Shown: one piece after another, positions 33,241 to 41,888 of the stretch
How positions within the stretch are numbered: the first letter of the stretch is position 1
Layout: every line of letters begins with the position of its first letter
Assembly: GCA_910585465.1 (NCBI GenBank)
Contig: CAJUEW010000001.1
Location: 124,001 to 188,000 of the forward strand
Length of the DNA stretch: 64,000 bases
Source: an uncultured Lachnospiraceae bacterium
Lineage (GTDB): Bacteria; Bacillota; Clostridia; Lachnospirales; Lachnospiraceae
Reading direction: 5' to 3'
The notes under the pieces: model-generated
Seen by the model: only the letters and a program-made list of their open reading frames with translations
Told to the model about the DNA's origin: nothing
Database searches by the model: none
Made by a program: the position numbers and the translations under genes

Positions 33241-33332
33241 TCGCAGCCTTGTTCTCCTGGCCGCCTCTGCCGCCGCCTTTGCCGGGGTCCTTCCGGTTCC
33301 CGGATCAAAGACCTTTAAGAATTATATCATCC
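33241..33332 (-). pseudogene. Remnant of the 3' end of a malic-enzyme gene
   Basis: Read on the minus strand this stretch encodes VFDPGTGRTPAKAAAEAARR and continues with TRLRG, which aligns with FDPRVGGTVAKAVAEAARR at the end of the intact malic enzyme (39186-40361). The DNA of the two copies is similar over about 92 bases, with at least two small indels and many substitutions. Upstream the frame is interrupted and no further malic-enzyme sequence is found before the EamA stop codon at 33332. It is therefore a degraded tail of a paralogous gene and not a recent copy. Confidence 0.75.
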
Positions 33333-34222
33333 TATGTACAACGTTTTTCAGATAATTTTATGTTTAAGATGAGAAGAGAAATTAATATGCAGAAGATACC
33401 AAGTAAAACATTTGCCGTCATCTTCTCGTGGAATAAAACCACTCCGAAAACAGCCGCCGCAACCGGCTCTGTTGACGCCATGATCGCCGCCTTGCCTGAT
33501 TCTGTATACCCAAGTGCAATCGTATACAGAAAATACGGCGCAGCCGTGCTGACTGCCGCAAACACCGCCGCCAGCATACACAGCCTGACATCTTTGCTTA
33601 AAACCTGCGCAATGGCATCCGTGTCGCACAGCGGCAGGATTCCAATTCCCGCAATCATAAAAGTGTATGCCACGATTGTCAGAGAATGATATCCTCTCTC
33701 CAGTCCAAACCGGCTGAAGATCGTATACAGCGCATAAGCGAGTCCGGCTCCCAGGCCGGTTATAAAGCCTTCCGGCGTCACTGCAGCCTGTCCTCCGATT
33801 ACTCCCGACACCAGCACGCAGCCCGTGAAAGAAACGGCCAGCGCCAGAAGCTTTGACAGCGTGAGCTTTTCATGAAAGATCACCACGGACAGCAGCATAA
33901 CAATAATCGGAGAGGTATATAGAAGCACCCCGGCAGCAGCCATAGAAGTCAAGCTGATTGTTTTAAAGTAACAATAGTTAAAACAAAGAACACTGATCAG
34001 CCCGCTCCCCAAAAATATCCACAGATCCTTCAGACGGATTTTCAGCAGCTCTCTTTTATAAAGGAAGAGAACTATCATAATCAGCAGACCTGCGCCGAAG
34101 GAACGGATCCCTGATACTTCCATGGAAGCAAGCCCGTTTGCATTGAATTGCCGGACAAATATTCCCATACTTCCCCATAAGATCCCGGAAAATATTATTA
34201 ATAATGAACTTATTTTTTTCAT
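33332..34222 (-). CDS. EamA/DMT-family transporter
   Basis: 296-residue membrane protein with ten predicted helices in two EamA repeats, typical of drug/metabolite exporters. The first repeat begins SSLLIIFSGILWGSMGIFVRQ and includes EVSGIRSFGAGLLIM; the second contains GAGLAYALYTIFSRFGLERG and ASTEPVAAAVFGVVLFHEK. ATG 34222 is preceded by AAAGGA; an upstream start at 34243 would add seven residues. It follows the SSS symporter gene by 27 bases and may belong to the same transcript. The transported compound is unknown. Confidence 0.9.
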   Translation of the reverse strand: MKKISSLLIIFSGILWGSMGIFVRQFNANGLASMEVSGIRSFGAGLLIMIVLFLYKRELLKIRLKDLWIFLGSGLISVLCFNYCYFKTISLTSMAAAGVLLYTSPIIVMLLSVVIFHEKLTLSKLLALAVSFTGCVLVSGVIGGQAAVTPEGFITGLGAGLAYALYTIFSRFGLERGYHSLTIVAYTFMIAGIGILPLCDTDAIAQVLSKDVRLCMLAAVFAAVSTAAPYFLYTIALGYTESGKAAIMASTEPVAAAVFGVVLFHEKMTANVLLGIFCILISLLILNIKLSEKRCT

Positions 34223-34249
34223 ATTATGTCCTTTGCTTTTCAAAAGCTC

Positions 34250-35755
34250 CTAATATTTTTCCGGGAAGAACAGCCTTCCGGTCTTGTCGTCAATAGGCTT
34301 GCCAAAGTAATTGCCGATAACGAACAGGATCAATCCCACGCTCATACCGATGATAATATTATGGAAGGAACCAATTTTGATTCCCAGCGCCATTGTGACA
34401 CAATAGGCTCCCAGACCGCCTATGATACTCAGCAGCGCTCCGGCAGTATTTGCTTTTTTCCAGAACAGACCAAACAGCATGCTCCAGAAAAAGGTAGTCT
34501 GAAGCCCTCCGAACGCAAACATATTAATCCATACAATCAGATCAGGCGGATTGATTGCCATAACCACTGCTGCAATACCCATGATTGCAGTGACAGCAAA
34601 GGAAATATTGGCAACGGTTTTCTGATTGATCTCTTCCTTTTTTTCTTCCTTATAATGCAGATACATATCCTTAATAATTGCGGAGGAGCCTGCAATCAGA
34701 AGGGAAGAAATCGTGGACATGGTAGCGGCCAAAGGTCCGATAATCGTTACGCCGCCCAGTACAGGCATCATATATTTTACAATCACAACCGGAATCAGAG
34801 TATCCGTAGAGCCTTCAATAGTAGGAAGGATTCCTCTGGATAAGGTTCCTACCAGATGAATGCCAATCATCATGATACCTACAACTATCGTACCGTAGAT
34901 CATTGCCCTGTGTACGGATTTTGTATCTTTATATCCAAGACAGCGGACCTGGGACTGCGGAAGGCCGATGGTAGTAATTCCGCAAAGCATCCACTGGGTC
35001 AGATAGAGCTGGAACGGAATATTTCCGCTTGCTCTTGGATCCAGCAAATCCATTCCCTCACCAGTAGCCGCCGCCTGTGCAGAGGCTGCCGTGATATTTG
35101 CCATGATGTTTTCAAGTCCTCCGCCCTTTGTGATAACGCTGATAGTCAGAAGAATGGTGCCTACCACCATAACAATGGCACATGCTGTATCGGTAAGCGC
35201 AACCGCGTTAAAGCCTCCCACAGTCGTATACAGAATTACCACAACCGAAAAGATAATCAGGCCGGTCACATAGCTCACCCCGGTACACTGGGCAAACAAC
35301 TGAGCGCCTCCGATAAACTGGCTTAACATAGAAGTCGTAAAAAACACTACAATTACAATCGCACAGACATTTGCCAGAAGATTTGATTTGTATCTCGCAC
35401 GGAGCACATCAATTACCGTCACTGCATTGGTTTTTCTTCCGATGATTGCCATCTTTTTTCCCAGAACCCCCAATACCAGGAACGCAGCAACAATCTGCGA
35501 GGTTGCATAATATACCCATCCGAATCCGGTCTCCCATGCCTTTCCTGCGCCGCTTAAAAAGGAGCTGACTGAGCTGTAGGTCGCAACCAGCGTCATTGCA
35601 AGCACAAACCCTCCAAGACTCCGGCCTCCGATAAAATACTCATTGGAGAAATCCTTCGCAGCCGCATCTGCAGATTTTCTCTGAATATAAAACCCCATTA
35701 CCATCAAAGCAACAAAGAATACCGCAACCGGCATCATTCTCATTACTGCATCCAT
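34250..35755 (-). CDS. Sodium:solute symporter, PanF-like
   Basis: 501-residue SSS-family sodium symporter with about 13 helices. Visible features include the N-terminal IGGRSLGGFVLAMTLVATYSS, GAGKAWETGFGWVYYATSQI and GPLAATMSTISSLLIAGSSA, where the sodium-site serines lie. It follows a YhdT-like small membrane protein with a one-base overlap (TAATG), the arrangement known for yhdT-panF. The operon also holds a YtcJ-like amidohydrolase, so the substrate may be an amide-containing acid; pantothenate is possible, but the context does not require it. Confidence 0.93.
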   Translation of the reverse strand: MDAVMRMMPVAVFFVALMVMGFYIQRKSADAAAKDFSNEYFIGGRSLGGFVLAMTLVATYSSVSSFLSGAGKAWETGFGWVYYATSQIVAAFLVLGVLGKKMAIIGRKTNAVTVIDVLRARYKSNLLANVCAIVIVVFFTTSMLSQFIGGAQLFAQCTGVSYVTGLIIFSVVVILYTTVGGFNAVALTDTACAIVMVVGTILLTISVITKGGGLENIMANITAASAQAAATGEGMDLLDPRASGNIPFQLYLTQWMLCGITTIGLPQSQVRCLGYKDTKSVHRAMIYGTIVVGIMMIGIHLVGTLSRGILPTIEGSTDTLIPVVIVKYMMPVLGGVTIIGPLAATMSTISSLLIAGSSAIIKDMYLHYKEEKKEEINQKTVANISFAVTAIMGIAAVVMAINPPDLIVWINMFAFGGLQTTFFWSMLFGLFWKKANTAGALLSIIGGLGAYCVTMALGIKIGSFHNIIIGMSVGLILFVIGNYFGKPIDDKTGRLFFPEKY

Positions 35756-36030
35756 TACTCTTCTTCCTCCTCTTCTTCATCCAGATCAAAATCCACAAAC
35801 ACATATTTCACCAGATAAGCTACCCCTATAATTGCCGCGAACCAGGAGCCGAAGCTTCCCAGAACAAACCATGCCGGCATTCTGCAGATCGTCCATGAAT
35901 TACCCGTTGCCATATATACCCCAAAACCGCCTGCAAGCCATACAAGGAAGCAGATCGCCGCAACAATCCAGGTTGCTTTTGCTTCTTTATTCATCTGAAT
36001 AAACTTTTCTTTATAAGTCAGTTTCTTCAA
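35755..36030 (-). CDS. YhdT-like small membrane protein (DUF997)
   Basis: 91-residue protein with two hydrophobic helices (ATWIVAAICFLVWLAGGFGVY and FGSWFAAIIGVAYLVKYVFV). The first ends near the family feature WTICRMPAWFVLG, and the protein closes with an acidic tail of seven glutamates. YhdT proteins are encoded next to PanF-type symporters and probably act as accessory subunits. The start is TTG 36030, eight bases after AGGAGG. It overlaps the symporter start by one base, so the two should be made together. Confidence 0.88.
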   Translation of the reverse strand: MKKLTYKEKFIQMNKEAKATWIVAAICFLVWLAGGFGVYMATGNSWTICRMPAWFVLGSFGSWFAAIIGVAYLVKYVFVDFDLDEEEEEEE

Positions 36031-36051
36031 TTTCCTTTCCTCCTTTATACA

Positions 36052-37692
36052 TTACCGTTCATAACAGATTTCTCCGTCAATAATCGTATAATCTACTTTT
36101 ACGTTCACAATGTTCATCGGATCCATATTCAGAATATCCTCGGAGAAAATTGTAAAGTCTGCCAGCTTGCCCACCTCAATGCTGCCCTTGATATCATCCT
36201 CAAAGCTTGCATAGGCTCCGTTGATCGTATAGCAGCGGATGGCCTCCAGCATGGAAATTCTCTGATCCGGACCGCATATCTCTCCTGTCCTTCTGTCAAT
36301 ACGATTCACCGCTCCGTCCAGTCCCTTAACCGCCTCACAGGTTGCTGTGGGCGCGTCGCATCCAATCACCGGTCTGAGTCCCGCGTCGATAAAACTTCTG
36401 AGTGCAAAGAAATAATTGATCCTGTCTCCGAAGTATCTGTGATAGTCACTTCCGTTCAGGGGCATAAAATGAGTATTTGCCACCGGAATAATACCCATCT
36501 TCTTCATTCTCTGAATCAGTTCTTCATCTACAATGACACAGTGTTCAATCCTGTGTCTGTGTTCTTCAGGAGCGCGGTAATGATTCCTCAGGGCTTTTTC
36601 AAAGCCCTCCACCATAAATTCAACGGCAAGATCCCCCTCTGCATGCGCAGTCGCCTGACAATCATGGGCATTAATTTCGTCAATATACTCCGCAACCTCT
36701 TCTCTCTCCCAGGATAAAATTCTCGGTAGGGACGGATCATGACTGTATGGCTCTCTTGTTGCCATCGTCGGGCCGCTGCTTCCGCCGTCCACCATAAACT
36801 TGCAGCTTCCTATCCGGAAATGCTCGTCTCCAAGTCCCGTATGGAATCCAAGCTTCAAAAAATGCTCATTATCCGCTTTGGAAAATGGCTTTCCGAAAAT
36901 ACTGTGCAGCATCATAAACTGCCTCGGCTTGAACCATCCCTTCTTCGCGGCCTTGTACATAATACTGTACGCCGGAGCATCACACTCCCCGCAGTCATGG
37001 ACAGAGGTGATGCCGCCTGCAAGCAGCTCGTCATTAGATTTCCTCAGCGCACGGTACAGCTCGTCCTCTGTGTATGTCACCTTGCTCCACAGATAGAATG
37101 CTGTCAGATCTCGTGTAAGCCCCGTCAGCTTTCCGTCGGCCACCTCCAGCTCTCCTTCCCCAAAACGGGATGCGTCTTCCGGGGAATGGATATCTCCGGC
37201 TGCAAAACCCAAAGTGTTGTAAATACACACATGCCCACAGGTCCTCATACACTGCACCGGATGTTCGGGCGCCGCCTCGTCCAGATCCTCAATCGTCACA
37301 TGCCTTTTTTCCAGCAATTTGTTGTTGTCATACCCCCACAGCTTAATCCATCCTCCTTTGGGCGTGATCTTTGCCCGTTCCCGGATCAGCTCCTTGATAT
37401 CCTCAATACTTCTGCATTTCGGATAGGTGGCATCCAGAATGGCATCCCCCATAAATCCGGACAGAATAGGATGAAAATGACTGTCAATAAATCCCGGACA
37501 CATGGTCCGCCCCTTCAGATCAATGACTTTGGTCTTTTCATCCATGATCTGCCGGATTTCCTCATCGGTTCCCACAAATACGATTTTATTTTTCTTAATC
37601 CCAACCGCCTGGCAGATTTCATCCTTTTCATTCACCGTAACTATCTGTCCGTTGATAAATGCCATATCCAGATAAGAAAAATCAAACCTCAT
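36052..37692 (-). CDS. YtcJ-like amidohydrolase
   Basis: 546-residue amidohydrolase of the YtcJ/NfdA branch (N-substituted formamide deformylase-like). Metal-site motifs in order are CPGFIDSHFHPILSG, a long insert, ATAHAEGDLAVEF, HRIEHCVIVDE and GCDAPTATCEAV. The C-terminal GSIEVGKLADFTIFSEDIL is the standard beta-sandwich return. No signal peptide is visible, so it acts in the cytoplasm. It is the first gene of the yhdT-symporter unit and is divergent from a PucR-type regulator, so it probably processes the imported ligand. The substrate is unknown. Confidence 0.9.
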   Translation of the reverse strand: MRFDFSYLDMAFINGQIVTVNEKDEICQAVGIKKNKIVFVGTDEEIRQIMDEKTKVIDLKGRTMCPGFIDSHFHPILSGFMGDAILDATYPKCRSIEDIKELIRERAKITPKGGWIKLWGYDNNKLLEKRHVTIEDLDEAAPEHPVQCMRTCGHVCIYNTLGFAAGDIHSPEDASRFGEGELEVADGKLTGLTRDLTAFYLWSKVTYTEDELYRALRKSNDELLAGGITSVHDCGECDAPAYSIMYKAAKKGWFKPRQFMMLHSIFGKPFSKADNEHFLKLGFHTGLGDEHFRIGSCKFMVDGGSSGPTMATREPYSHDPSLPRILSWEREEVAEYIDEINAHDCQATAHAEGDLAVEFMVEGFEKALRNHYRAPEEHRHRIEHCVIVDEELIQRMKKMGIIPVANTHFMPLNGSDYHRYFGDRINYFFALRSFIDAGLRPVIGCDAPTATCEAVKGLDGAVNRIDRRTGEICGPDQRISMLEAIRCYTINGAYASFEDDIKGSIEVGKLADFTIFSEDILNMDPMNIVNVKVDYTIIDGEICYER

Positions 37693-37783
37693 AATATTCC
37701 TCCTTCCTTTCGCGTTTAATGTTTGTTGTTTTATAATCAGATGTTTTATCTTTTTCTAATATAACATACAGAAATTATATTTC

Positions 37784-37822
37784 ATATAGATACCTATATA
37801 ATCTTTATTGTGCATCTGCACA
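37784..37822. promoter_or_regulatory. Palindromes in the divergent amidohydrolase-pucR region
   Basis: ATATAG-N4-CTATAT (37784-37799) and TGTGCA-TC-TGCACA (37809-37822) lie side by side between the two divergent genes. A minus-strand TATAAT for the amidohydrolase begins just beyond them with no good -35, so the palindromes are well placed for an activator such as the PucR-type protein. Confidence 0.45.
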
Positions 37823-37851
37823 TATCAGTTTCTTTTATTTTTATATTTTCT

Positions 37852-37880
37852 TTGTTATTCTCCTTAAAATATAGTATAAT
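37852..37880 (+). promoter_or_regulatory. Promoter of the PucR-type regulator (TTGTTA-N17-TATAAT)
   Basis: TTGTTA (37852-37857), 17 bases and TATAAT (37875-37880) lie about 70 bases before the start codon at 37954. Confidence 0.65.
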
Positions 37881-37953
37881 TATTTTTATATTTAGTACTT
37901 TCCTACAAATTCAATATTTGTTTTTTGTCTATTTGCACCAAAAGGAGTATTTT

Positions 37954-39117
37954 ATGTCAATCACACTAAACACCTTAATTCAGGAAACCGCCCATAATTG
38001 CTCCCTGCATCTGGCAGCCGGAGATAAAGGACTTGTTAATATTGTGTCCTGGGTACACATTATTGAGGATGAAAGCATCACCGCTTTTTTGCTGGGCAGC
38101 GAATTGATCTTTACCACCGGTATTCGTCAAAATGACAGCGGCTGGATTCTCCCCTTCTGTAAAGCATTAAAAAAAGCCGGCTCCAGCGGCCTGGTGCTGA
38201 ACATCGGACCTTACATTCCGGAAGTTCCGGATCCTGTCATTGAGTTCTGCAATAAGGAATCTTTCCCTCTTTTCACCACTCCCTGGGAAAGCCGTCTGGT
38301 TCAGATTACCCAGACCTTTGGCTATCTGATTATGGAGAATGAAAGTATGGAGACCAGTATCAGCAATGCATTTAAGGATATGATTTTCAAACCCTCTTAT
38401 TATGAATACTGCGTTTCCTCCCTTCGCCAGCACGGCTACTCCTCCTCAGACAAGTATTCCATTGCCGTCCTTCTGCAGGCAGAGGGCTGCAGTCCCTGGG
38501 ACAGCGCTCTGAAAAAGAAAATCACATTCCGGACAGAGCTGATTCTGAAACAGGATTGTCCTCATAATAGTTTTGCTTTTTTCTGGCTTCCTAATCAGCT
38601 TGTGCTTATTCTGACTCAGAAAGCCACCCCCTTTCTCAGAGACATACTCATTCAATTAAACCGGACGCTTCAGGCAGAGCTTGGACTCAGGGTTTATGCA
38701 GGAGCAGGACAGATAGAAGAACCTCTTTCCCATCTAAGAGACAGCTACAGTCTGGCTCTTAAGGTGGCGGAGCTTGCCAGAAAGCTGAACAGCCCCAGCC
38801 TGTTTTACGATGAGCTGGGAGTATACAAGCTTTTGATGCTCCATTCACAGGAAAAGGTCATCTCTGATTTCTATCAAAACACACTGAAGGATCTGGCGGA
38901 ATATGATCGGTACAACCATACGGACTATCTTGATTTTCTGGATCAATATATCAACTGCGGCTTTAGTATTCATGATCTGGCAGAGAGATCCTTTCTGCAC
39001 AGAAATACCGTATATTACAAGCTAGGAAAAATAGAATCTATTCTGGGACAAAATCTGAATGACTGGAATGTAAGGCTGAACCTGCTTCTGTGCCAGTATA
39101 TTAAAAATCTGCTGTAA
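37954..39117 (+). CDS. PucR-family transcriptional regulator
   Basis: 387-residue regulator. The N-terminal PucR domain (about 1-125) shows GDKGLVNIVSWVHIIEDE and ELIFTTGIRQNDSG; the middle resembles the CdaR/GGDEF-like domain; and the C-terminal helix-turn-helix of the HTH_30 type reads SIHDLAERSFLHRNTVYYKLGKI. Such proteins activate uptake and breakdown of purines, ureides or organic acids. ATG 37954 is preceded by AAGGAG; an earlier frame from GTG 37810 encodes only a hydrophobic AT-rich stretch. It is divergent from the amidohydrolase-yhdT-symporter operon, which it likely controls. Confidence 0.92.
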   Translation: MSITLNTLIQETAHNCSLHLAAGDKGLVNIVSWVHIIEDESITAFLLGSELIFTTGIRQNDSGWILPFCKALKKAGSSGLVLNIGPYIPEVPDPVIEFCNKESFPLFTTPWESRLVQITQTFGYLIMENESMETSISNAFKDMIFKPSYYEYCVSSLRQHGYSSSDKYSIAVLLQAEGCSPWDSALKKKITFRTELILKQDCPHNSFAFFWLPNQLVLILTQKATPFLRDILIQLNRTLQAELGLRVYAGAGQIEEPLSHLRDSYSLALKVAELARKLNSPSLFYDELGVYKLLMLHSQEKVISDFYQNTLKDLAEYDRYNHTDYLDFLDQYINCGFSIHDLAERSFLHRNTVYYKLGKIESILGQNLNDWNVRLNLLLCQYIKNLL

Positions 39118-39120
39118 CTA

Positions 39121-39156
39121 AAAAACGAGGGATGTCCGCATTCCGCGTCATCCCTC
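39121..39156. terminator. Bidirectional terminator between pucR and the malic-enzyme gene
   Basis: GAGGGATG (39127-39134) and CATCCCTC (39149-39156) pair perfectly. On the minus strand five or more T residues follow, ending the malic-enzyme gene; on the plus strand it begins a few bases after the pucR stop codon. Confidence 0.8.
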
Positions 39157-39185
39157 TCTGTCTGTTCTATAATTTTTCAAGAATT

Positions 39186-40361
39186 CTAGATTCTTGCAGC
39201 TCCTGTTCTCCTGGCTGCCTCTGCCACCGCCTTCGCCACGGTCCCGCCGACTCTCGGATCAAAGGCCTTTGGAATTATATAATCCTCGCTCAGCTCCTCG
39301 TCGGAAATCAGTCCTGCCAAAGCCTCCGCTGCCGCCAGCTTCATCTCGTCGTTGATATCCTTTGCGCGTACATCAAATGCTCCGCGGAAAATACCGGGAA
39401 ACGCAAGCACATTGTTTATCTGATTTGGAAAATCACTTCTTCCGGTTGCGATCACTCTCGCTCCTCCTGCCTTTGCCTCCTCCGGAAAGATTTCCGGAGT
39501 CGGATTGGCACACGCGAAAATAATTGCATCCTGATTCATAGTCTCCACCATCCCGGCAGTCACTGTGCCCGGCGCGCTGACACCAATAAATACATCCGCG
39601 CCCGCCAGCATATGGGCCAGACTCCCTTTCTTCTTCCCGCGGTTTGTTAATTTTGCCATCTCATCCTTTACAGGATTCATTCCCTCTGTACGCCCTTCAT
39701 AAATTGCGCCGCTGCGGTCGCACAATGTAATATCCGAAAAACCTGCGGTCAACAGAAGCTTTGTAATGGAGATGGCCGCTGCTCCTGCTCCGTTGACAAC
39801 CACCTTTACCTTTTCTTTTTTCTTTCCCACCACCTTCAGAGCATTGGTCAGTCCGGCCAGCGTGATAATTGCAGTGCCGTGCTGATCGTCATGGAAAATT
39901 GGAATATCACATTTTTCTTTCAGCTTTTTCTCAATCTCAAAGCAGCGCGGCGCGGAGATATCCTCCAGATTTACCCCCGCAAAGCTTCCTGATATCATAT
40001 AGATCGTATTTACAATCTCATCCACATCCTTGCTTTTAATGCAAAGAGGGAAAGCGTCCACATCCCCGAATGCTTTAAACAGAACGCATTTGCCCTCCAT
40101 AACCGGCATGCCTGCCTCAGGACCGATGTCTCCAAGTCCCAGCACCGCGCTTCCGTCTGTAACGACCAGACACATATTATGACGGCGGGTCAGCTCATAG
40201 CTTTTCTCCTCATCCTTCTGTATTTCCAGACAGGGCTCGGCAACACCCGGGGTATATGCCAGCGATAAGTCCTCCTTCGTGGCTACCGGAACCGTTGCCA
40301 CCACTTCAATTTTTCCTTTCCATTCTTTATGAAGTCTCAATGACTCTTTTGCATAATCCAT
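39186..40361 (-). CDS. NAD(P)-dependent malic enzyme
   Basis: 391-residue short-form malic enzyme that converts L-malate to pyruvate and CO2 with reduction of NAD(P). It has the N-terminal YTPGVAEPCLEI, VTDGSAVLGLGDIGPEAGMPVMEGK, the metal-binding FHDDQHGTAIITLAGL and the dinucleotide motif VNGAGAAAISITKLL. FACANPTPEIFPEEA and GRSDFPNQINNVLAFPGIFRGA are also diagnostic. It lacks the C-terminal phosphotransacetylase-like extension of long forms. It is a single-gene unit upstream of a terminator. A degraded copy of its 3' end lies 6 kb away at 33241-33332. Confidence 0.95.
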   Translation of the reverse strand: MDYAKESLRLHKEWKGKIEVVATVPVATKEDLSLAYTPGVAEPCLEIQKDEEKSYELTRRHNMCLVVTDGSAVLGLGDIGPEAGMPVMEGKCVLFKAFGDVDAFPLCIKSKDVDEIVNTIYMISGSFAGVNLEDISAPRCFEIEKKLKEKCDIPIFHDDQHGTAIITLAGLTNALKVVGKKKEKVKVVVNGAGAAAISITKLLLTAGFSDITLCDRSGAIYEGRTEGMNPVKDEMAKLTNRGKKKGSLAHMLAGADVFIGVSAPGTVTAGMVETMNQDAIIFACANPTPEIFPEEAKAGGARVIATGRSDFPNQINNVLAFPGIFRGAFDVRAKDINDEMKLAAAEALAGLISDEELSEDYIIPKAFDPRVGGTVAKAVAEAARRTGAARI

Positions 40362-40463
40362 TATATTTTTCTCCTTCCGTTTTCCTATCCAAAATCATAT
40401 CCTTTTGTGAAAAAATGTCAATCTCTTTTTCTGCCCTTTACAGAGTTCTTTGCGCAGCCGCTT

Positions 40464-41798
40464 CTATCTGGTCAGGTCCTTCAGCCATACCTTTGTGCGG
40501 TACCTCCAGAATGCGAACGGCAGCTTAATAAACTCATCCAGCATCAGCAGAACAAACACAGCTTTTACAGGAAGACCGAATATAAAAGCACCGGTGCCTC
40601 CCAGCAGGATCGAGCCACCCCAAAGTGCAAGCCCTTCCAGAATCAGCCCAAACCGGGTATCTCCTCCTCCTCTTAGCACTCCCACGATGACCGGACAGCT
40701 TATGGACTGGCACAGACTGTAGAATGCCAGAATCACCAGCATAAATAAAAGATATTCTCTGGCCTCCGGCCCCAGCGTCAGTGCGCCCACAATATTCCGG
40801 CGCAAAAGCAGCATGGCCGCACTTGCACAAAAGGTCACGCAAAAGCTTAAGCCAATCATTCTTCTTGCATAAATCTCTGCCATATCCATCCGCTTTTCCC
40901 CGATGGCCTTTCCGACAAGAACTCCGGTGGCCGCAGACAGCCCAATACTCATAACCATCACCAGCTCCCGGATCACCCGGACAACCGAATTTGCAGCCGC
41001 GGCCGCGCTTCCAAGCTGCCCCAAAACAGCTGCATTGGCGGACATACCTGCTCCCCAAAGCGTCTCATTTAACACTACCGGAATAGACAGCACAAGAAAA
41101 TCCTTAAGCAGCCCGGAATCCCATCTGATGAAATACTTAAACCGCAGGCGCACCTGCCGGTTTACCTTCCATATATAGAAAAGAACAGCCGCAAATTCAA
41201 AGCATCGGGACAGAAGAGTCGCCAAGGCAGCGCCCCTCACACCCATGGCAGGCATACCTGCCATTCCGAAGATAAAGACGGCATTCAGAATCACATTGGT
41301 CACAAGAGAACCTGCAAATACTGCCGTACCTATCTTTACCCGTTCAATGCTCCGCATCAGGTACAGATAGCCTGTTGTAAATGCGGACAGCGGATAGCTG
41401 AACGCCACAATCCGAAGATAAGAAGCTCCGTTTCTGATAATTTCGTCTTCCGAGGAAAAAATATGCATCAGATGCTCCGGAAAAAACTCCGCAGCCGAAA
41501 AAAAGAGAACTCCCGCAGCCAGCGCAAAGCCAATGGTCATGCTGAATATCTTTTCAATCGTCTGAAGCTCCTTCTTTCCCCAATATTGGGCAGTCAGAAC
41601 CGATGCACCTGAGGACATTCCAAAAATCATCAGCCCCATGACAAACTGCACCTGTCCCGCCAGAGAACCGCTGGAAAGCGCCGTCTCCCCCACCTTTCCC
41701 AGCATCACCACATCCGCCGTCGTCACACCGGTATTAATGAGATTCTGCAGGGCTATAGGAAATGCAAGCCCAAATACTATTTTCAAAAAATCTTTCAT
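40464..41798 (-). CDS. MATE-family efflux transporter
   Basis: 444-residue membrane protein with 12 predicted helices in two homologous halves, the MATE layout; members export drugs or metabolites in exchange for sodium or protons. The first half opens with GLAFPIALQNLINTGVTTADVVML and the second has VLSIPVVLNETLWGAGMSANAAVLG. GSLAGQVQFVMGLMIFGMSSG is another typical segment. It precedes the malic-enzyme gene on the same strand with a gap of about 100 bases and is divergent from the PHP gene. The substrate cannot be assigned. Confidence 0.94.
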   Translation of the reverse strand: MKDFLKIVFGLAFPIALQNLINTGVTTADVVMLGKVGETALSSGSLAGQVQFVMGLMIFGMSSGASVLTAQYWGKKELQTIEKIFSMTIGFALAAGVLFFSAAEFFPEHLMHIFSSEDEIIRNGASYLRIVAFSYPLSAFTTGYLYLMRSIERVKIGTAVFAGSLVTNVILNAVFIFGMAGMPAMGVRGAALATLLSRCFEFAAVLFYIWKVNRQVRLRFKYFIRWDSGLLKDFLVLSIPVVLNETLWGAGMSANAAVLGQLGSAAAAANSVVRVIRELVMVMSIGLSAATGVLVGKAIGEKRMDMAEIYARRMIGLSFCVTFCASAAMLLLRRNIVGALTLGPEAREYLLFMLVILAFYSLCQSISCPVIVGVLRGGGDTRFGLILEGLALWGGSILLGGTGAFIFGLPVKAVFVLLMLDEFIKLPFAFWRYRTKVWLKDLTR

Positions 41799-41888
41799 AT
41801 GTGTTATACTCTTTCTATCATAATAAATCTAAACTGTCTTAATATCTCCGCGGACAAAAATCCGCACGGCAAAAAGGAGGCTGTCATA

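Noticed and set aside
37810..37953. A longer PucR-type protein starting at GTG 37810
   Set aside because: The added residues come from the AT-rich promoter region, include the -10 box, and lack conservation; ATG 37954 has AAGGAG.
33241..39285. The two malic-enzyme 3' ends as att-site duplication from a mobile element
   Set aside because: The copies differ at many positions and by small indels, and no integrase or transposase lies between them, so site-specific insertion is not supported.
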